Shown one piece after another: positions 43,243 through 55,044 of a stretch of 64,000 bases of DNA. This DNA is from Notospermus geniculatus (Eukaryota; Nemertea; Pilidiophora; Heteronemertea; Lineidae). The stretch is from contig NMRB01003241.1 in the NCBI GenBank assembly GCA_002633025.1, positions 1-64,000 on the forward strand, in the 5' to 3' direction. The position numbers were made by a program, and so were the translations under genes. The notes beneath the pieces are model-generated. The model was given only the letters and a program-made list of their open reading frames with translations. It did not search any database and was not told where the DNA came from. Each line of letters begins with the position of its first letter. Position 1 is the first letter of the stretch.

Positions 43243-44196
43243 CTAAGATATGCATGCCGAATAGACAAGCACTTCGTTCTGCAATAAAATCCCATTATCT
43301 AACTTGTGGCCGATTTCATACACGTTGCCTGTTACGTCAAATCCAATATCACCAATTCTCCAAAAATTATGCAAATATAAAACATACTGTTTAATGAATT
43401 TCCCTTTGTCCCCAGAGTAAAGTCTGTTGTTTCCGGACTGGATTATGGGACTTAAATCGAAGCCTATTAAACGTGGTTTTGAGTCTTCGTCAGGGTACAT
43501 GAATCTAAAAGGCGAACCTGCATGACCATTAATCAAGCATTGTAATTTAATATGGTATTTTGCAACAAAACGTATTAAATAAACTTCAGCTGCTTTTTTT
43601 TGAAGCAGCGTTATTTTCAAGACTCCATTATTGGAACGGTAACATAGAATGTAGTTTGAAATTACCGTTGCCTCTGCACAGCGAGACAAACGTGCACCTC
43701 CCTGTAGACATATTTGTCCGAATCGGCCTGCCACGTCATAGATCATCATCATTACAAATCTTTTTTTTATAAAAAACTTTACCAATGCAATTTTCCTCCA
43801 AATGTATAAAAACTTGCCTATCCTGCGAAAATCCTTAACATCTTTCAGGAGGGACTTTCTGATGTACGATTTGTCCCTGTTGCTGAAGATTACGGCTATT
43901 AATTTCTCCGTGTTGAGGTCGAAGGCTAAAACATTTTGCTTGAAGTCTGAGTTAAAAAAAACAAAATTATGGTAGCTGTTCAAAAGCTTACTTTGCAACA
44001 GTTGTTCATTTCCCTGCAAATACCATATACTGCGGACAATGGTGTACTCGAGCTTTGTTTTGTTGAACTCAAACACCAGGATATTGTCTCGTGACACCGC
44101 AATAAGGCAATATTTCCGGTTTTTAAAGGAAAAGAAATTTGAGTATTTTTCAAATGGTATTGGCGGTACAATGCGAGCTTTATGGGTTGAGTTCAT
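43243..44196 (-). CDS. Beta-propeller-like protein family member B
   Basis: The frame encodes 317 residues from an ATG at 44196; an in-frame TAG lies nine bases or so upstream, and an acceptor-like TTTCATAG could link it to an earlier exon. Propeller-like strands repeat through the whole length. Examples are CLIAVSRDNILVFEFNKT, HNFVFFNSDFKQNVLAFDLN and FVMMMIYDVAGRFGQIC. The last blade is FWRIGDIGFDVTGNVYEI, followed by a closing NEVLVYSACIS. This last blade can be compared with those of members C and D (NFWIHPLDGSVLHF... and PVTRDGRSFKLF...). The N-terminal ARIVPPIPF resembles RLTIIPPVKI of member D. F-box-type or WD-like roles are conceivable, but no F-box is visible in this exon. Confidence 0.5.
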   Translation of the reverse strand: MNSTHKARIVPPIPFEKYSNFFSFKNRKYCLIAVSRDNILVFEFNKTKLEYTIVRSIWYLQGNEQLLQSKLLNSYHNFVFFNSDFKQNVLAFDLNTEKLIAVIFSNRDKSYIRKSLLKDVKDFRRIGKFLYIWRKIALVKFFIKKRFVMMMIYDVAGRFGQICLQGGARLSRCAEATVISNYILCYRSNNGVLKITLLQKKAAEVYLIRFVAKYHIKLQCLINGHAGSPFRFMYPDEDSKPRLIGFDLSPIIQSGNNRLYSGDKGKFIKQYVLYLHNFWRIGDIGFDVTGNVYEIGHKLDNGILLQNEVLVYSACIS

Positions 44197-44243
44197 CGTG
44201 AAAAACCTTGGCTATGAAATTGAATATTTTCTCACATCTAGTG

Positions 44244-44455
44244 TTAAAGGACCACGGTATTGGAACTGTTTCTCGACAGCCAGCGCCACCGCGCTACTCT
44301 CCAACCCAGGGACTAACTACGTTGTCGGCGAATAGACTAGATTTACCACGTAAATTTTGTAATGCATTTTTGTAGTTCATCTACTGCCGCTAGGTGGCTC
44401 CCTCTAAGTCGACAGTCAAATAACGCATTTGAGATCCAATACCGTGCTCCTTTAA
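44244..44455. mobile_element. MITE with TTAA ends upstream of member B
   Basis: TTAAAGGACCACGGTATTGG and CCAATACCGTGCTCCTTTAA are inverted apart from small mismatches. TTAA at both ends again suggests a piggyBac-type target. It lies 50 bp upstream of the start of member B. Confidence 0.7.
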
Positions 44456-45069
44456 GTCAAGATTCTGCGTACATGTACTGTGAGGGAAATCATTTTCTAC
44501 ATAAAACCCCAGGTTTCTTGCGCATACACATATTTTTGGCCGTGTCTAATAGACCCGTGTTTGAAAACTCCGTTGTTTTTAGACTCGCCCGAGCTAATTT
44601 AGACACGTGTCTCCCAAAAATTCGCAAATTTTCGACCGCAACCAGGGTCTTCCTCAGGCACTTTCTAGTAAGAGACTACAGAAAAGACTGAGCTGAATCT
44701 CAAGTGCAGATCTAAAGTATCCTGTGCAAACAGAAGTGTCAAAAGTTAAGGTTTGCTTTTAGATTGCTGCAAGCGCAATAAACTTGGCAATTACGAGTTT
44801 TCAAACCCGGCAACATATGGCGCGGTAATTTTCTTGTGTATTGCGCATGCGCTATCAACCTGAAACCTGCGAAATTTGAGCCGCAAGCGCGACCTCTGTC
44901 GCCGTGTTTAGTAACTAATGAAATGTACTGAAAATAGGTGTAAGCGTTTTGGCAGGTTTTTTTCAAGCCCGGGAAAGACCCGGTCGCGTCAGCCTGTTGA
45001 CACCAGTGAAATCAGAATTCATGGCATTAGTTTCCATGGATTGATAAAAATTCAAGAGTTTACAATGAG

Positions 45070-45836
45070 TGAAGTCTCCCTTTAAGTCAAAGTGTTATCT
45101 TTTGTGTTCAACAGCAAAGGATAAGTGTTACACTTATTAGACTTTAAGTAGTTTTATGAATAGGCCCCCATGGGCCCAGGGGCCATATGCATAAAACTTC
45201 CTTAAGCTAAGTGTAAAACTTACCCTTAACGTGTAAGAATTTCACTTTACCAAGTGTCATACTTAAGGTGTATGCATAAAACAAACTAAGGGCATACTCA
45301 GCAAAGGGCAACCCTTAACTTAAGTATTTCCAGGAATTGTGATGTCAGCCAATGAAATTTCAGTATTCAAGGGGTTTCCCAGATTTCTTGAGTGTTATAC
45401 TTAAGAAAGGTTTCTCAATGTAGGCTGCATCTATATGAACCATCTAGTCCAAACAAGGCTATTGACTCCGTATGAACCTTTTTAGACCAGTATGCATTAA
45501 AAACAGCATGGATAACAATATTCCAATGTTTGCCTGCCACAACCATGAAGTTAAGGAGTCAGTTAAGGGAACTGTGACCACACTTAAAGTTAAGGGTGAT
45601 TTTAAGGCTTTCACTATTCCCAAGTACCTTTCTGCATCTCCCTTAAGCTAAGATTTCCACTTAAGTGATGATTTGAGGGAATCCCTTGGGATTTTCGTAC
45701 TTAAGTAGTTTTATGCATATGGCCCCAGGGTCCATATTCATAAACGTACTTAAGTCAAAGTGTGATACTTATCTTTTGTGTTGAACAAAGGATAAGTGTC
45801 ACACTTAGACTTAAGTAGTTTTATGAATATAAGCCC
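45070..45836. repeat. Cluster of three MITEs of the ATATTCATAAA family
   Basis: Copies lie at about 45070-45175 (incomplete), 45175-45729 (long variant with CATATGCATAAAAC ends) and 45724-45836 (close to the copy at 1763-1889). All share the palindromic core ACTTAAG...TTAAGT with TAAGTGT(C/T)ACACTTA and end TTTTATGAATATGG or a close variant. Confidence 0.75.
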
Positions 45837-46021
45837 TGGAATCAAAGTCCAGGTTCTATTGTCCTAGTGGATTATGCGTTAATGAAGGGTTTGTCGCTGT
45901 CCCTAACCATAACTGTTGACAATGCATAACTGGCTTGGTATGAAGGACTTTCTTCTTAGGACTTTCTCCCCTCGTACATCGGTTTGCATTTTCCAGTAGG
46001 CCTATATAACATTAAAGCATG

Positions 46022-46280
46022 ATTCACCCTAACTTCAAGATGGGCAAAGTGCCAAGCTTGGAAATGTGCACACTCCCACAGGTCAGTGGTAAATAATCCA
46101 TGTCGCAGTTATCTAATGATGTTAGGGGTAACTTGGTTTACTTTCCATACGCCTATAGCAAATCCAAGGTTGTGCTCCGTCAACTGGTAAATACTGTGGC
46201 GTGTGGTTTAATCATTGTGTTCACTTGTGGTGTCTGTTGCACAGGCCTGGAACTTTGCCCATGTTGAAGTTAGAGTGAAT
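46022..46280. mobile_element. MITE with ATTCACCCTAACTTC ends
   Basis: ATTCACCCTAACTTCAAGAT and its imperfect complement ATGTTGAAGTTAGAGTGAAT bound the element, with a further pair TGGGCAAAGT and ACTTTGCCCA inside. There is no coding capacity. Confidence 0.65.
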
Positions 46281-48671
46281 ACTTTAGCTGTTATAATTTG
46301 GAAAAACGACTATTTTTAAGTCACATCAGATGGGATGCGGTCTTCATTGCTTTACCTCTCACTGTGACTTTTAAGTACCTGCCTTTATCTGAAACATCCG
46401 GGCTCCCTTTGAAAATCTTCCATCTTGCTTATCAAGGCATATCCCTTCTTTCCTGTTAAGTTGGCACACAGACTTTTGTCCTGGTGACAGAATGTTAAAA
46501 GTAGTACAGCCGTGACATAGGATGCACATGACACTGCAGTACAAAGACGACGGAGAGGGCACAGACCCAAGATCAGGACTGATCAGTGCCTTGTTTCTGA
46601 CTAAGAGCCGATAAACCGATCCTGAAGATTGTTCCATTCAGGTATAGATACATGTATCATGAATCAAAATAAACAATTGATTATTGTACGAAATACCGTG
46701 TCTTTTATAAGGTGTCTTTTATGTACTCTTGGAGACTTTTACACGAATAGCACCATGCCATCTGAATTCGCCTAAAATGGCTGCGGCATGTTGAGGCCAT
46801 ACTGAGAACATCAGAGGTTCGTAGCGCTCTCTTTCTTCGTCACCACGGAGCCAGCGCTAAGAACCCCTGATGTTCTCAGGATGGTTGAGGCAGAAGGTTG
46901 TTAATTAAGGCGTTCATCATCGCTCAACTTTGACACAAATTTTAATTTAAAGAGCCATCAAAGCTGTTCGGTTCTAAACGTCTGGACGCTAATTTACATG
47001 TACATGTACATATATACATGTACACTCAATGGAAAATAAACGGCCAGTGTTTTTTGTATTCTTTTGTAGAGGTATGCACCCTGTGAGCAGCTGAGATACC
47101 TCGAATACAACTCCACTCCTGTGATGTCAAACAAGAGGCCCATGGGCCTTGCGCTCAGCTGACTATGACCTGCCAACACAAGAGGCTGAAAGAGGGAAAA
47201 CGAGATACAAGTAAGAATAGTACGTGTGCCTTTCTAATGGTTAGCAAGCAAAGCGCTCCTCGGAAATCAGTTCAGTGGAAAGGGGTTAANCGAAAATGCA
47301 TTGCATTTTCCGCTTCCGCGTTCCGCATTCCGCGTGTCAGCTAAATGCAGCTTTAAGGAGGTTTTGTGCAGTTTTGGCCAAAGAGACATGTCTCGGCCTA
47401 TTACAGCAGTTGGTATGTTTTGCTGATTTGATCTGAGTCGCTGAGGGGTAGCGCATAGGCTACCCATAGATCAACGAATTATGTTGGTACGACAGAAAAA
47501 AGATATTGTAAATAGTTCGCTGTGTTAGTCAGAAGCAGACGCGTCCTCCCCCGTCTTTTTGGCGAAAAAACCTAGGCTGCTTTGTAAAACAATGTGTAAA
47601 CATTGAGGTAGTGGGATCACCCTACTTTACCCGGGTCTTTCTTACGCGAATAAAAAAATCTTTTTTTATGAAAATAATAATTAAATTCAACCCCGCTCCC
47701 TCCGTTCGATTCTTTGCAGCCCCAGAGCAAGATTCGAACCCGCGGATTGCTGGACCTCAGCTCATGCCACTACGCCGTAAGTCTTTCACAGTCTTGTCTG
47801 GTAATGCATAAGACTTATTCGTTGTATTTTTGGTTTGTTCATTTAAAACCTTCCAAAATCATACTTCCATGAATTATACAGTACCGTAAAGCATCTTGAG
47901 AAGCGTTCACTTACCACAAGTTGAGTTTTCTTCCAATAATGACCTTCTTAAAATGAAATAACCATCAACGAAACTTATTAATGAAATAACCATCAACGAA
48001 ATGCCGTCCGTCTTCACGTTTTTTACATGTGCCCGCCTGGACAGCCACGACACCAAACCTGCATGCAAATGGTCTGCAGATTACCCTTTTGGCGCTGTTC
48101 CACTATGGAGTCTCGGCCCTACAATTCGTTTACATTTTCACTTGGAGAAGAAAATGTGAAAACCTTAGTCCACGATCGTGGGATTTGAAGTATTAATGTT
48201 GTTGAATGTTAGGTATAGGTTCTGGAGATTGTCATCGAGTATCGTGACTTCCGTATTTACGGAGTTATTCGGCGCGTTTAAATCGGCTGCATATAGGACT
48301 GCGTGCATTTCTGTGTACATCTACTTCCAGGTACGCGAGATCCATCGCACCCGGGACCTTATTGGCATGTCATGCGGAATTTATAGTTCTCGTTTTGACC
48401 TTCTCTATTTTTGACGCAGATTGCATGCGATTGTTTTGGATACATGTACGTACACTGTATATTTGGAGCCTTCCTCTGGGCAATTCCACGGTCACGGACG
48501 TGACATGTTTTCACTTAATTCACTGCTGTCTCCGCAAATTTTGGAACCACAGAAAGATGTAATACCCTGCATCATGTCAGGCTTGTGTCCTTCTATGCCC
48601 CTGGTAAGAAATTAAATTCGTTGTGATTTATAATTAGTGCGCTGTTTGCTAATTAGTTGCGTCACGGGCGC
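46281..48671. other. Non-coding stretch containing gap 47290
   Basis: A short inverted pair (CTGAGAACATCAG and its complement) lies at about 46801-46882. A degenerate tRNA-like piece with a reversed B-box (GATTCGAACCC) is at about 47730-47780. No exon was recognised. Confidence 0.4.
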
Positions 48672-49290
48672 AGAACAATGGAGTTGCTATGCTGTTGCTA
48701 TGGATTACATAATTGGATAATGACTGGCACCATGACGTAACTTCTCATCCCCATTATCATCCTACAAGGTTTGGTTAAATTATGTGCAGAAATAGTGTAA
48801 TGATCCCAGGAACATTGCAGAACAATGGAGTTGCTATGCTGTTGCTAGGGATTACATAATAATTGGATAATGACTGGTACCATGACGTAGCTTATCATCC
48901 CCATTACCATCCTACAAAGTTTAGTTGAATTCTAATCAGTAATATTGAAATGATCCCAGGGGTACCACAGAACAATGGAGTTTCTATGCTGTTGCTAGGG
49001 ATTACATAATTGGATAATGAGTGGTACCATTGCGTAGCTATATCCTCCCCATTATCATCCTACAAGGTTTATTTAAATTCTGTGCACAAATAGTGAAATG
49101 ATCCCAGGAACATTGCACAACAATGGAGTTGTTATGCTTTTGCTAGGGATTACATAACAGAGTGATGGGTGGTACCAGAACGTACCCTAGCCCCACCACT
49201 ATATTATCAACCAAGTTTGGTTGAAATCTGTGCAGTATTAGTGAAATGATCCCAGCCATACCGCAGAACATCTTATTTCCTCGGGCCCTT
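48672..49290 (+). repeat. Satellite block 1, about 149-bp unit, four copies
   Basis: Units begin near 48672, 48819, 48968 and 49117 with CAGAACAATGGAGTTGCTAT, and a partial fifth follows at about 49262. They share GCTAGGGATTACATAAT and TGAAATGATCCCAGG at their ends. Confidence 0.85.
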
Positions 49291-49364
49291 TTCAGTTTGC
49301 ACCTACTTGCTTGCATGATATTTGCTGATATCATGGCGAGATTTGATATTCAAATCTGATAACA

Positions 49365-50166
49365 TGAGATAAATCAGAATCTGGTGATGGTAGAAGCCTA
49401 AAACCTTCGCCTACACCTAGGTTGTCAAGGATGAGCTTTTAGATTACGCAATAACCTTGAAGGTCAGAGGTCAAGGTCAATGTCAAACAGTTCTAAAGTG
49501 CAAATCTGCTCGAAATTTCAGGAGAAAACTAATTAGAAACCTGAATTAACCATCCCCTATAGCTTTAATCAAGGATCCTGTTCCAGTTACGCAATACTTC
49601 TCAAGATCAGAGGTCAAGATCAGAGTTAACCGTCGCAGGTACCATGAGATACGTCGGAACCTTGTGATGGTGGAAGCCTAAACCCTTCACCTACACATAG
49701 GTTATCAAGGTTGAGCTTTCAGATTACGCAATGACGTTGATGGTCCGAGGTCAAGGCCAAACAGTTCTAAAGTGAAAATCTGCTCAGAATTTTTGGAGAA
49801 AACTAATTAGAAGCCCGAATTAACCATCTCCTATAAGTTTAATCACGGATGCCTGTTCCAGTTACGCAATACTTCTCGAGGTCAAGGTCACCGTCAACCA
49901 TCACAAATAACATGAGATAAGTTAGAACCTGGTGATAGTGGAAGCCTAAAACCTTCACCTACACCTAGGTTATCAAGGATGACCTTTCGGATTACGCAAT
50001 GACCTTTAAGGTCAGAGGTCAAGGTCAAACAGTTCCAAAATGCAAATCTACTCACAATTTCAGGGGAAAACTAATTAGAAGCCTGCATTAACCATCCCTG
50101 TTCCAAGGATCCCTATTCCAGTAACGCAATACTTCTCAAGGTCAGAGGTCACGGTCACAGTTACCT
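49365..50166 (+). repeat. Satellite block 2, about 270-280-bp unit, three copies
   Basis: Units begin near 49363, 49642 and 49908 with CATGAGATA. They carry GGAAGCCTAAAACCTTC-like sequence, AGATTACGCAATGAC, GAAAACTAATTAGAA and CAGTTACGCAATACTTCTC. Each unit ends in runs of GGTCAGAGGTCAAGGTCA. That is an AGGTCA direct-repeat pattern resembling nuclear-receptor half-sites, probably by chance. Confidence 0.8.
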
Positions 50167-52253
50167 AGCTCTAGAATAGTAAACTTCTCATCGGAAACCA
50201 TTGACATCGCTCCGATGTCCTTTTCTTTTTGTTTGTGTCGTATGAGGCTTGTTTATCTATTCAACATTGTTATCAACTCAGAAAAAAACTCGCAAATAGG
50301 CCTACAGCAATATTGCGAAAAACAGTACATTTGCAGAGATGAGTACAACTTCGCCAGCGGGTAGATTCGAACCCAATCCCGGAGCGATGGGACACAAATT
50401 ATTTCCAGTGTCAATTAATACTCGAACGTTTAGGCAATTCTCATCGTATCGTCATCGGGTTCCTATTATTTTGCAACATTTCGTAAATTAGGACTGAAAT
50501 GCACGAAATACGTCGAGTGTGTTCCGTTTGTTCCTCAAGTGGGCTTGTTGTACTTGACTCGATGACGCGAAGACTCGATGGCGCGATGACTCGATGACCG
50601 CCAAAATCATCCAATGAAATTCAGCTGGTTATTTCTAAGAAGTTGAATAGGTCAACGCGGAAGTGGACCGACGTAGTGTCGCCAGCTACCAAGAGATGAA
50701 TGGAGGTTGATATTCAGCGTAAATCATGAAATGAAGGATAGCCTCGAACTAGGCCTACAGCTCCTAAGTCCTTGAGAATTTACTATGGGTCCCTTTTGAA
50801 AAGTTGTAGGGATTGGTCTTGTCTCCCTATTCCAAATCTCGGAGGAGGTAGAGCGGTAATTTTCAGCCGTTTTTAGCAATGATCCTACTGCATGTTATTT
50901 ACCGGAAGTGTCCCAATGCGTCAAAGCTGCCATGCAAAAAGTAATTTCATGAAAATGACTAAATGCACCCGGGTTATTCATGTACATTTTGTACTTCATG
51001 ACTTCATCAGTTTTGTGGTCACGTGCATCTTGGCAAGACGCACGTGACAATTTTGGACGAACATTTAAAGATCTTGGACGATTTTATAAATCTTGCAATG
51101 TATATTTTTCAATTTGGTAAACCATTTTTAAAATTCTTGCAGTGATCTTCACATTCTTGGACGATATTTTTCAAATTTGGAGCAAATTTTACAATTCTTT
51201 GAGTATTTTATTGTGTAATGAAAATTAAATTCTTGGACTGTAGTTTTTCAAAACACTTGAACGAGAAAAAAAAAGTCTTGAATAAATTCCGCTGCTTCAC
51301 GGACAACCACAATCATGCATTCCAAGCGCCAATGACGTCACGGCTTTAGAGTTATACTAAAATTGGGAATAGGCATGCGGTTTAACGATGGTTATAAAAA
51401 TATGCCAGAGGTGGCTTATTTCACCTTCCTAAAAATGTCGCATAGTAACCCAGTGTTCTGAAATGCCGAACTCGAATTAAAATAAGGCATTCACCAGTTA
51501 TGCAGGAAATTTAATTGGCCTTCTTCGCGCCTTCGAGTCATCGCCCCATCGAGTCATCGAGTCAAGTACAACAAGCCCCTCAAGTGTGTCTGATCAACGA
51601 GGGTGTACGGTCCTGGGATATGCTTAAATATTTCACTTATAGGTCAGCTGTCTGAGTCGGAATTCATGAAGCAGCTGTTGAAGCTACCAAAGTCAGTGAA
51701 TGAGAAGATATTGGTGAGGGTTCGCAAATCTGACGAAACACGAAATATGAAATACAAAATTGGACTTCATTTCCATGACGTAATGTATTTCAGATGGTTG
51801 GTACCACAAATATTGCCTGCTTCGAGAGCGACTGTTAGCGTATGACGTTGGACCGATAGAGTTACGGTGCAAATTCGAAATTTATCTTTCGTTTTCACTT
51901 CATAGATACGAAGTGGATATTTAAAAAATCCAAGACGCACCACATTAACTCTCGCGGTCTTACATGGCAGCTGTAAGTATTGGCAGCAGTGACATTTGTG
52001 GTACCAACCATCTCCTGCAATAAATTAGGTCCTGGAAATGATGCTGAATTTCGTATTTTCTACTTCGTGTTTCGTCAGATGTGCGAAACCGCTGTATTAA
52101 ATACAACGGAAATGCATTCAAACTGTCGCTTCGACTCGTCGGAGCTGGGCCCATGAACAGTTCTTTAGAGGACGATTGAGATTTCCGAGTGGGGTCCACA
52201 ACAAGGACGTGTACCAGTGGGAATTGTCTGGAAATAATAAAAATCTAGTAAGC
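50167..52253. other. Non-coding stretch upstream of GPCR 2
   Basis: No exon was recognised. GATTCGAACCC at about 50370 is a reversed tRNA-like B-box. The pair GACTCGATGACGCGAAG/GCGCCTTCGAGTCATCG with TTGTACTTGACTCGATG and CATCGAGTCATCGAGTCAAG (about 50549-50600 and 51525-51572) marks a roughly 1-kb inverted-repeat element. AGGGTTCGCAAATCTGACGA at 51719 and its rough inverse at about 52070 form another inverted pair. Confidence 0.45.
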
Positions 52254-53312
52254 ATGAACATGAATATTTACGAATTGACGACGAGCAGTGCCAATGGTGG
52301 GCCTACTGTGCAGCTACCAGAGCCAGGAGCCCACCAAGAGGTGACTCACGTTGATTACTGGACTCTGGACGAATATCTGAATCAATTCTGGGAATGGCGA
52401 CTTAAAATACTCCTCTGGAAATGGGTACCTCCATTTCTATTAATATTTGGGACAGTGTTTAATGTTTTAACAATACTCGTCTTGCTGAGACGAAAGTTTG
52501 GGAAAGTGTCCACGAGGATTTTACTTATATCACTTGCTTCTGTAGACACCGCCGTACTTTGGACCGGTCTCTTTCGTCAATGTGTCTTTTATTTGTTTCA
52601 CATTGATCTTAGACTTCTAACGTACATTTCCTGCCCAGTTCATGTCTTTTTCACGTATTTCTTTCTGCATTTCGCCAGTTGGAATGTCGCCTGTTTGACA
52701 GTAGAAAGATTGATATCCGTAACGTTTCCTCTAAAGGCAAGAGTTATATGTACAAAGAGGTGGACTTTGAAAGGCCTGAGCATTCTATTTCTGCTTTTGT
52801 TTGCATTAAACTCGCCAATGTTTTATATCCAACAAGTATATGCATACCGTAAAGGAAATGAAGGATTTCAATGCAGATGTAAGGCAGAATACGAGTACTT
52901 CTTGAATAAGGTGTGGTTTTGGATTGACCTCCTGGTCTATTCGTTTTTGCCATTCCTTGTCATCTCTTTCTGTAATTGCTCCATACTGTACAAGGTCGTG
53001 AGGGGACAGGTAAACCGTAAAAAACTCCAGAATCCTGGATGCCGATCAGAAGGTCGGTATTCTCAGATCAGTATGACGTACATGTTGACTACAGTCAGTG
53101 CTGTGTTCATCTTACTAACATTACCAAGCACTGTCAATTTCACATATTTTGAACACTTCGAACTGACAACTTGGTATCTATTAACTCAAATGCATCTAAG
53201 CTACGCAGTAACAAATCTTCTTGCTTACCTGAACAACAGCGTCAACTTCCTCCTCTACTGTATAAGTGGGACTCAATTTCGGCGCGAGGTGTTCCGAATG
53301 TTCCGAGGTTAG
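52254..53312 (+). CDS. Class A (rhodopsin-like) GPCR 2, probable neuropeptide-type receptor
   Basis: The frame encodes about 352 residues from the ATG at 52254; the open frame reaches back to 52176 but only with a TTG. Seven hydrophobic helices are visible. Family marks are GTVFNVLTI in helix 1, LISLASVDT with the conserved Asp in helix 2 and ER instead of DRY after helix 3 (TVERLISVTFPLKA). Helix 7 has NNSVNFLLYC in place of NPxxY, followed by the basic helix 8 (TQFRREVFRMF). The PLKA loop and the NSVNF motif tie it to the receptor at 11.6 kb, so both belong to one expanded subgroup. An intact intronless frame suggests function. The ligand is not deducible. Confidence 0.85.
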   Translation: MNMNIYELTTSSANGGPTVQLPEPGAHQEVTHVDYWTLDEYLNQFWEWRLKILLWKWVPPFLLIFGTVFNVLTILVLLRRKFGKVSTRILLISLASVDTAVLWTGLFRQCVFYLFHIDLRLLTYISCPVHVFFTYFFLHFASWNVACLTVERLISVTFPLKARVICTKRWTLKGLSILFLLLFALNSPMFYIQQVYAYRKGNEGFQCRCKAEYEYFLNKVWFWIDLLVYSFLPFLVISFCNCSILYKVVRGQVNRKKLQNPGCRSEGRYSQISMTYMLTTVSAVFILLTLPSTVNFTYFEHFELTTWYLLTQMHLSYAVTNLLAYLNNSVNFLLYCISGTQFRREVFRMFRG

Positions 53313-53400
53313 AGGCACAAGACCGAAAGCCTATAATTGGTCTATTATCGGAGTAAAAACTTTACTCGGACACTGGACTTGTTCCCGTCTTTGCAGGCTA

Positions 53401-53532
53401 AGGGCCGTATGCACGGATCGGACTCCAGCCACACTTTCATTAAAGTCTGACTTTTCTCAATGCTCCAAGCAAAGAAAGAGTCTAACTTAAGCTATACTTT
53501 ATGCTAAAGAACGCCCCGTGAATATGGTCCTA
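53401..53532. mobile_element. MITE with GGGCCGTATGCACGG ends
   Basis: AGGGCCGTATGCACGG and CCCCGTGAATATGGTCCT are imperfect inverted ends around a palindromic AAGTCTGACTTTT region. A degenerate copy lies at 34136-34250 and a trace at about 36346-36400. Confidence 0.6.
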
Positions 53533-54180
53533 AGTCATTATGATGGGACTTATCCTCTGTCAAAAACCCTGTGCGTTTTCGTTAGCCATCTCCTGATAGT
53601 ACTCCTGACCAGTCTCATCAGTAAACAATCTCATGATCTGTCAAACGGCACTCACAGTAAATTACACGTGGACCCGATCTAGTTTTAGTTAAAAACATTG
53701 TGCAAATGTAGACGATGTGCAAAGAGCGTGCGCAGTGGCGTGGACAGAAATCCCTGTCCAAAATGGCGGCCCGTGCCTGTGTATGTATAGCGGAATGGCC
53801 GCGCCAGCGTAGTGTAGCGGCACAGACGGGGACCAGTCTACTCGGACACTCGACAACGACGGTGAAATCTACGGGTGAATAGCTTTTTTCTAAAAGCATG
53901 ATTCCAATTGTGAAGGAATGAAACGCCGTAACTGATGCATCATCGGCAGTGGTCGACGCAAAGCCCGAATTTTTTACTCCCCTGGATAGCCTGATCATAC
54001 ACTAAAGGTTGAACCCATTCACACGTTTCACGCCCTTGGAAGAACGCCGCGATTTCTGGCGACGGGAAAACCCCGCGGCCAGGATTTCGAAGCTGTTCCC
54101 ACTGGGGCGTCCATAAGGGCGGGCAGCATCTTAAGTTCGGAGACTTCGAATTCGACGCATGACACAGACCTGTTGCAACA
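53533..54180. other. Non-coding stretch
   Basis: No exon or bounded repeat recognised. Confidence 0.35.
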
Positions 54181-54504
54181 ATGTCTGTCGTGAACGGCCT
54201 GGATTCAGATTTTTTCGAAATCTTGGCCACCTATCTGCTACTGTCTGCAGCTATTTGCGGAAAACGAGAAAGCTCTGGTAAGGCCCGGACGGGACTACTG
54301 ACAGGACAGAAAAGTATATGGAGAATATCGTTATCTCGTCCGCCTGGCTACGAAGACAATGACCCCTCCGTCCACTTCAGAATGTATGGCTATCCAGACG
54401 AGTTCCATGATGTGCTAAAGCAGAAAAAGATGTACACTTCATTCCACATCCGATTGGCGCGAGGTTTTAGGCCGATATCTCCGCAACGCCTGGGTCAAAT
54501 TTGA
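54181..54504 (+). CDS. Open frame of 107 codons, unidentified
   Basis: The frame starts with ATG and begins DSDFFEILATYLLLSAAI after a short leader. It continues with a basic stretch and the aromatic- and basic-rich FRMYGYPDEFHDVLKQKKMY, and stops just before the gap at 54515. It may be the first exon of a gene lost in the gap, or chance. I recognise no family. Confidence 0.25.
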   Translation: MSVVNGLDSDFFEILATYLLLSAAICGKRESSGKARTGLLTGQKSIWRISLSRPPGYEDNDPSVHFRMYGYPDEFHDVLKQKKMYTSFHIRLARGFRPISPQRLGQI

Positions 54505-54515
54505 AACAAATAGGN

Positions 54516-55041
54516 CAAGTGAAAGTGACACGCTATCGACTATGACCATCTAACTGATGCAAACTTTATCAACTCCCGTTTGCAAAAAAATACACGAATC
54601 GATGGCTTCGGAACATGAAACTCTCGTGGACGTTTTACTTCGAAGGTGTCCAATCCTTTTAGGAAAATAATGTCTTTAAATGATGCAATTTATTTTTTAT
54701 AATATTGAAACATAGGCATTAGTTCATTTTTACTTGGAGATTGAACCACACAAGTCGCCGATTCTGGCGTTTGTTAGCAAAACGTCTGATTTGGCATCTC
54801 GTGTGCTTCCTTTTTCTTTCACACCAGTTCATGCGAACATCGTTTAACAGCGCTCTCTCAGAGTACAGTATTTTCATAACTGGCGCCCGCCAATCATGAG
54901 CGATTTACTGCTGTCTTAAAGCTGAACTTAATAGATATAAACCCCAACACAGGAATTGATATTGCAGCCGTTAAGTACGATGATATAATAAGGAAGGCAG
55001 AAAAGTATAGATCGTTGTAGTTGATTTGGAATGTTGGGGAC
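54516..55041 (+). repeat. Gap-flanking duplicate, copy A
   Basis: It starts directly after the N at 54515 and matches 55557-56083 almost exactly. Differences are a few single bases. It is interrupted at its end by a Tc1-like insertion. Confidence 0.85.
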
Positions 55042-55044
55042 GTA

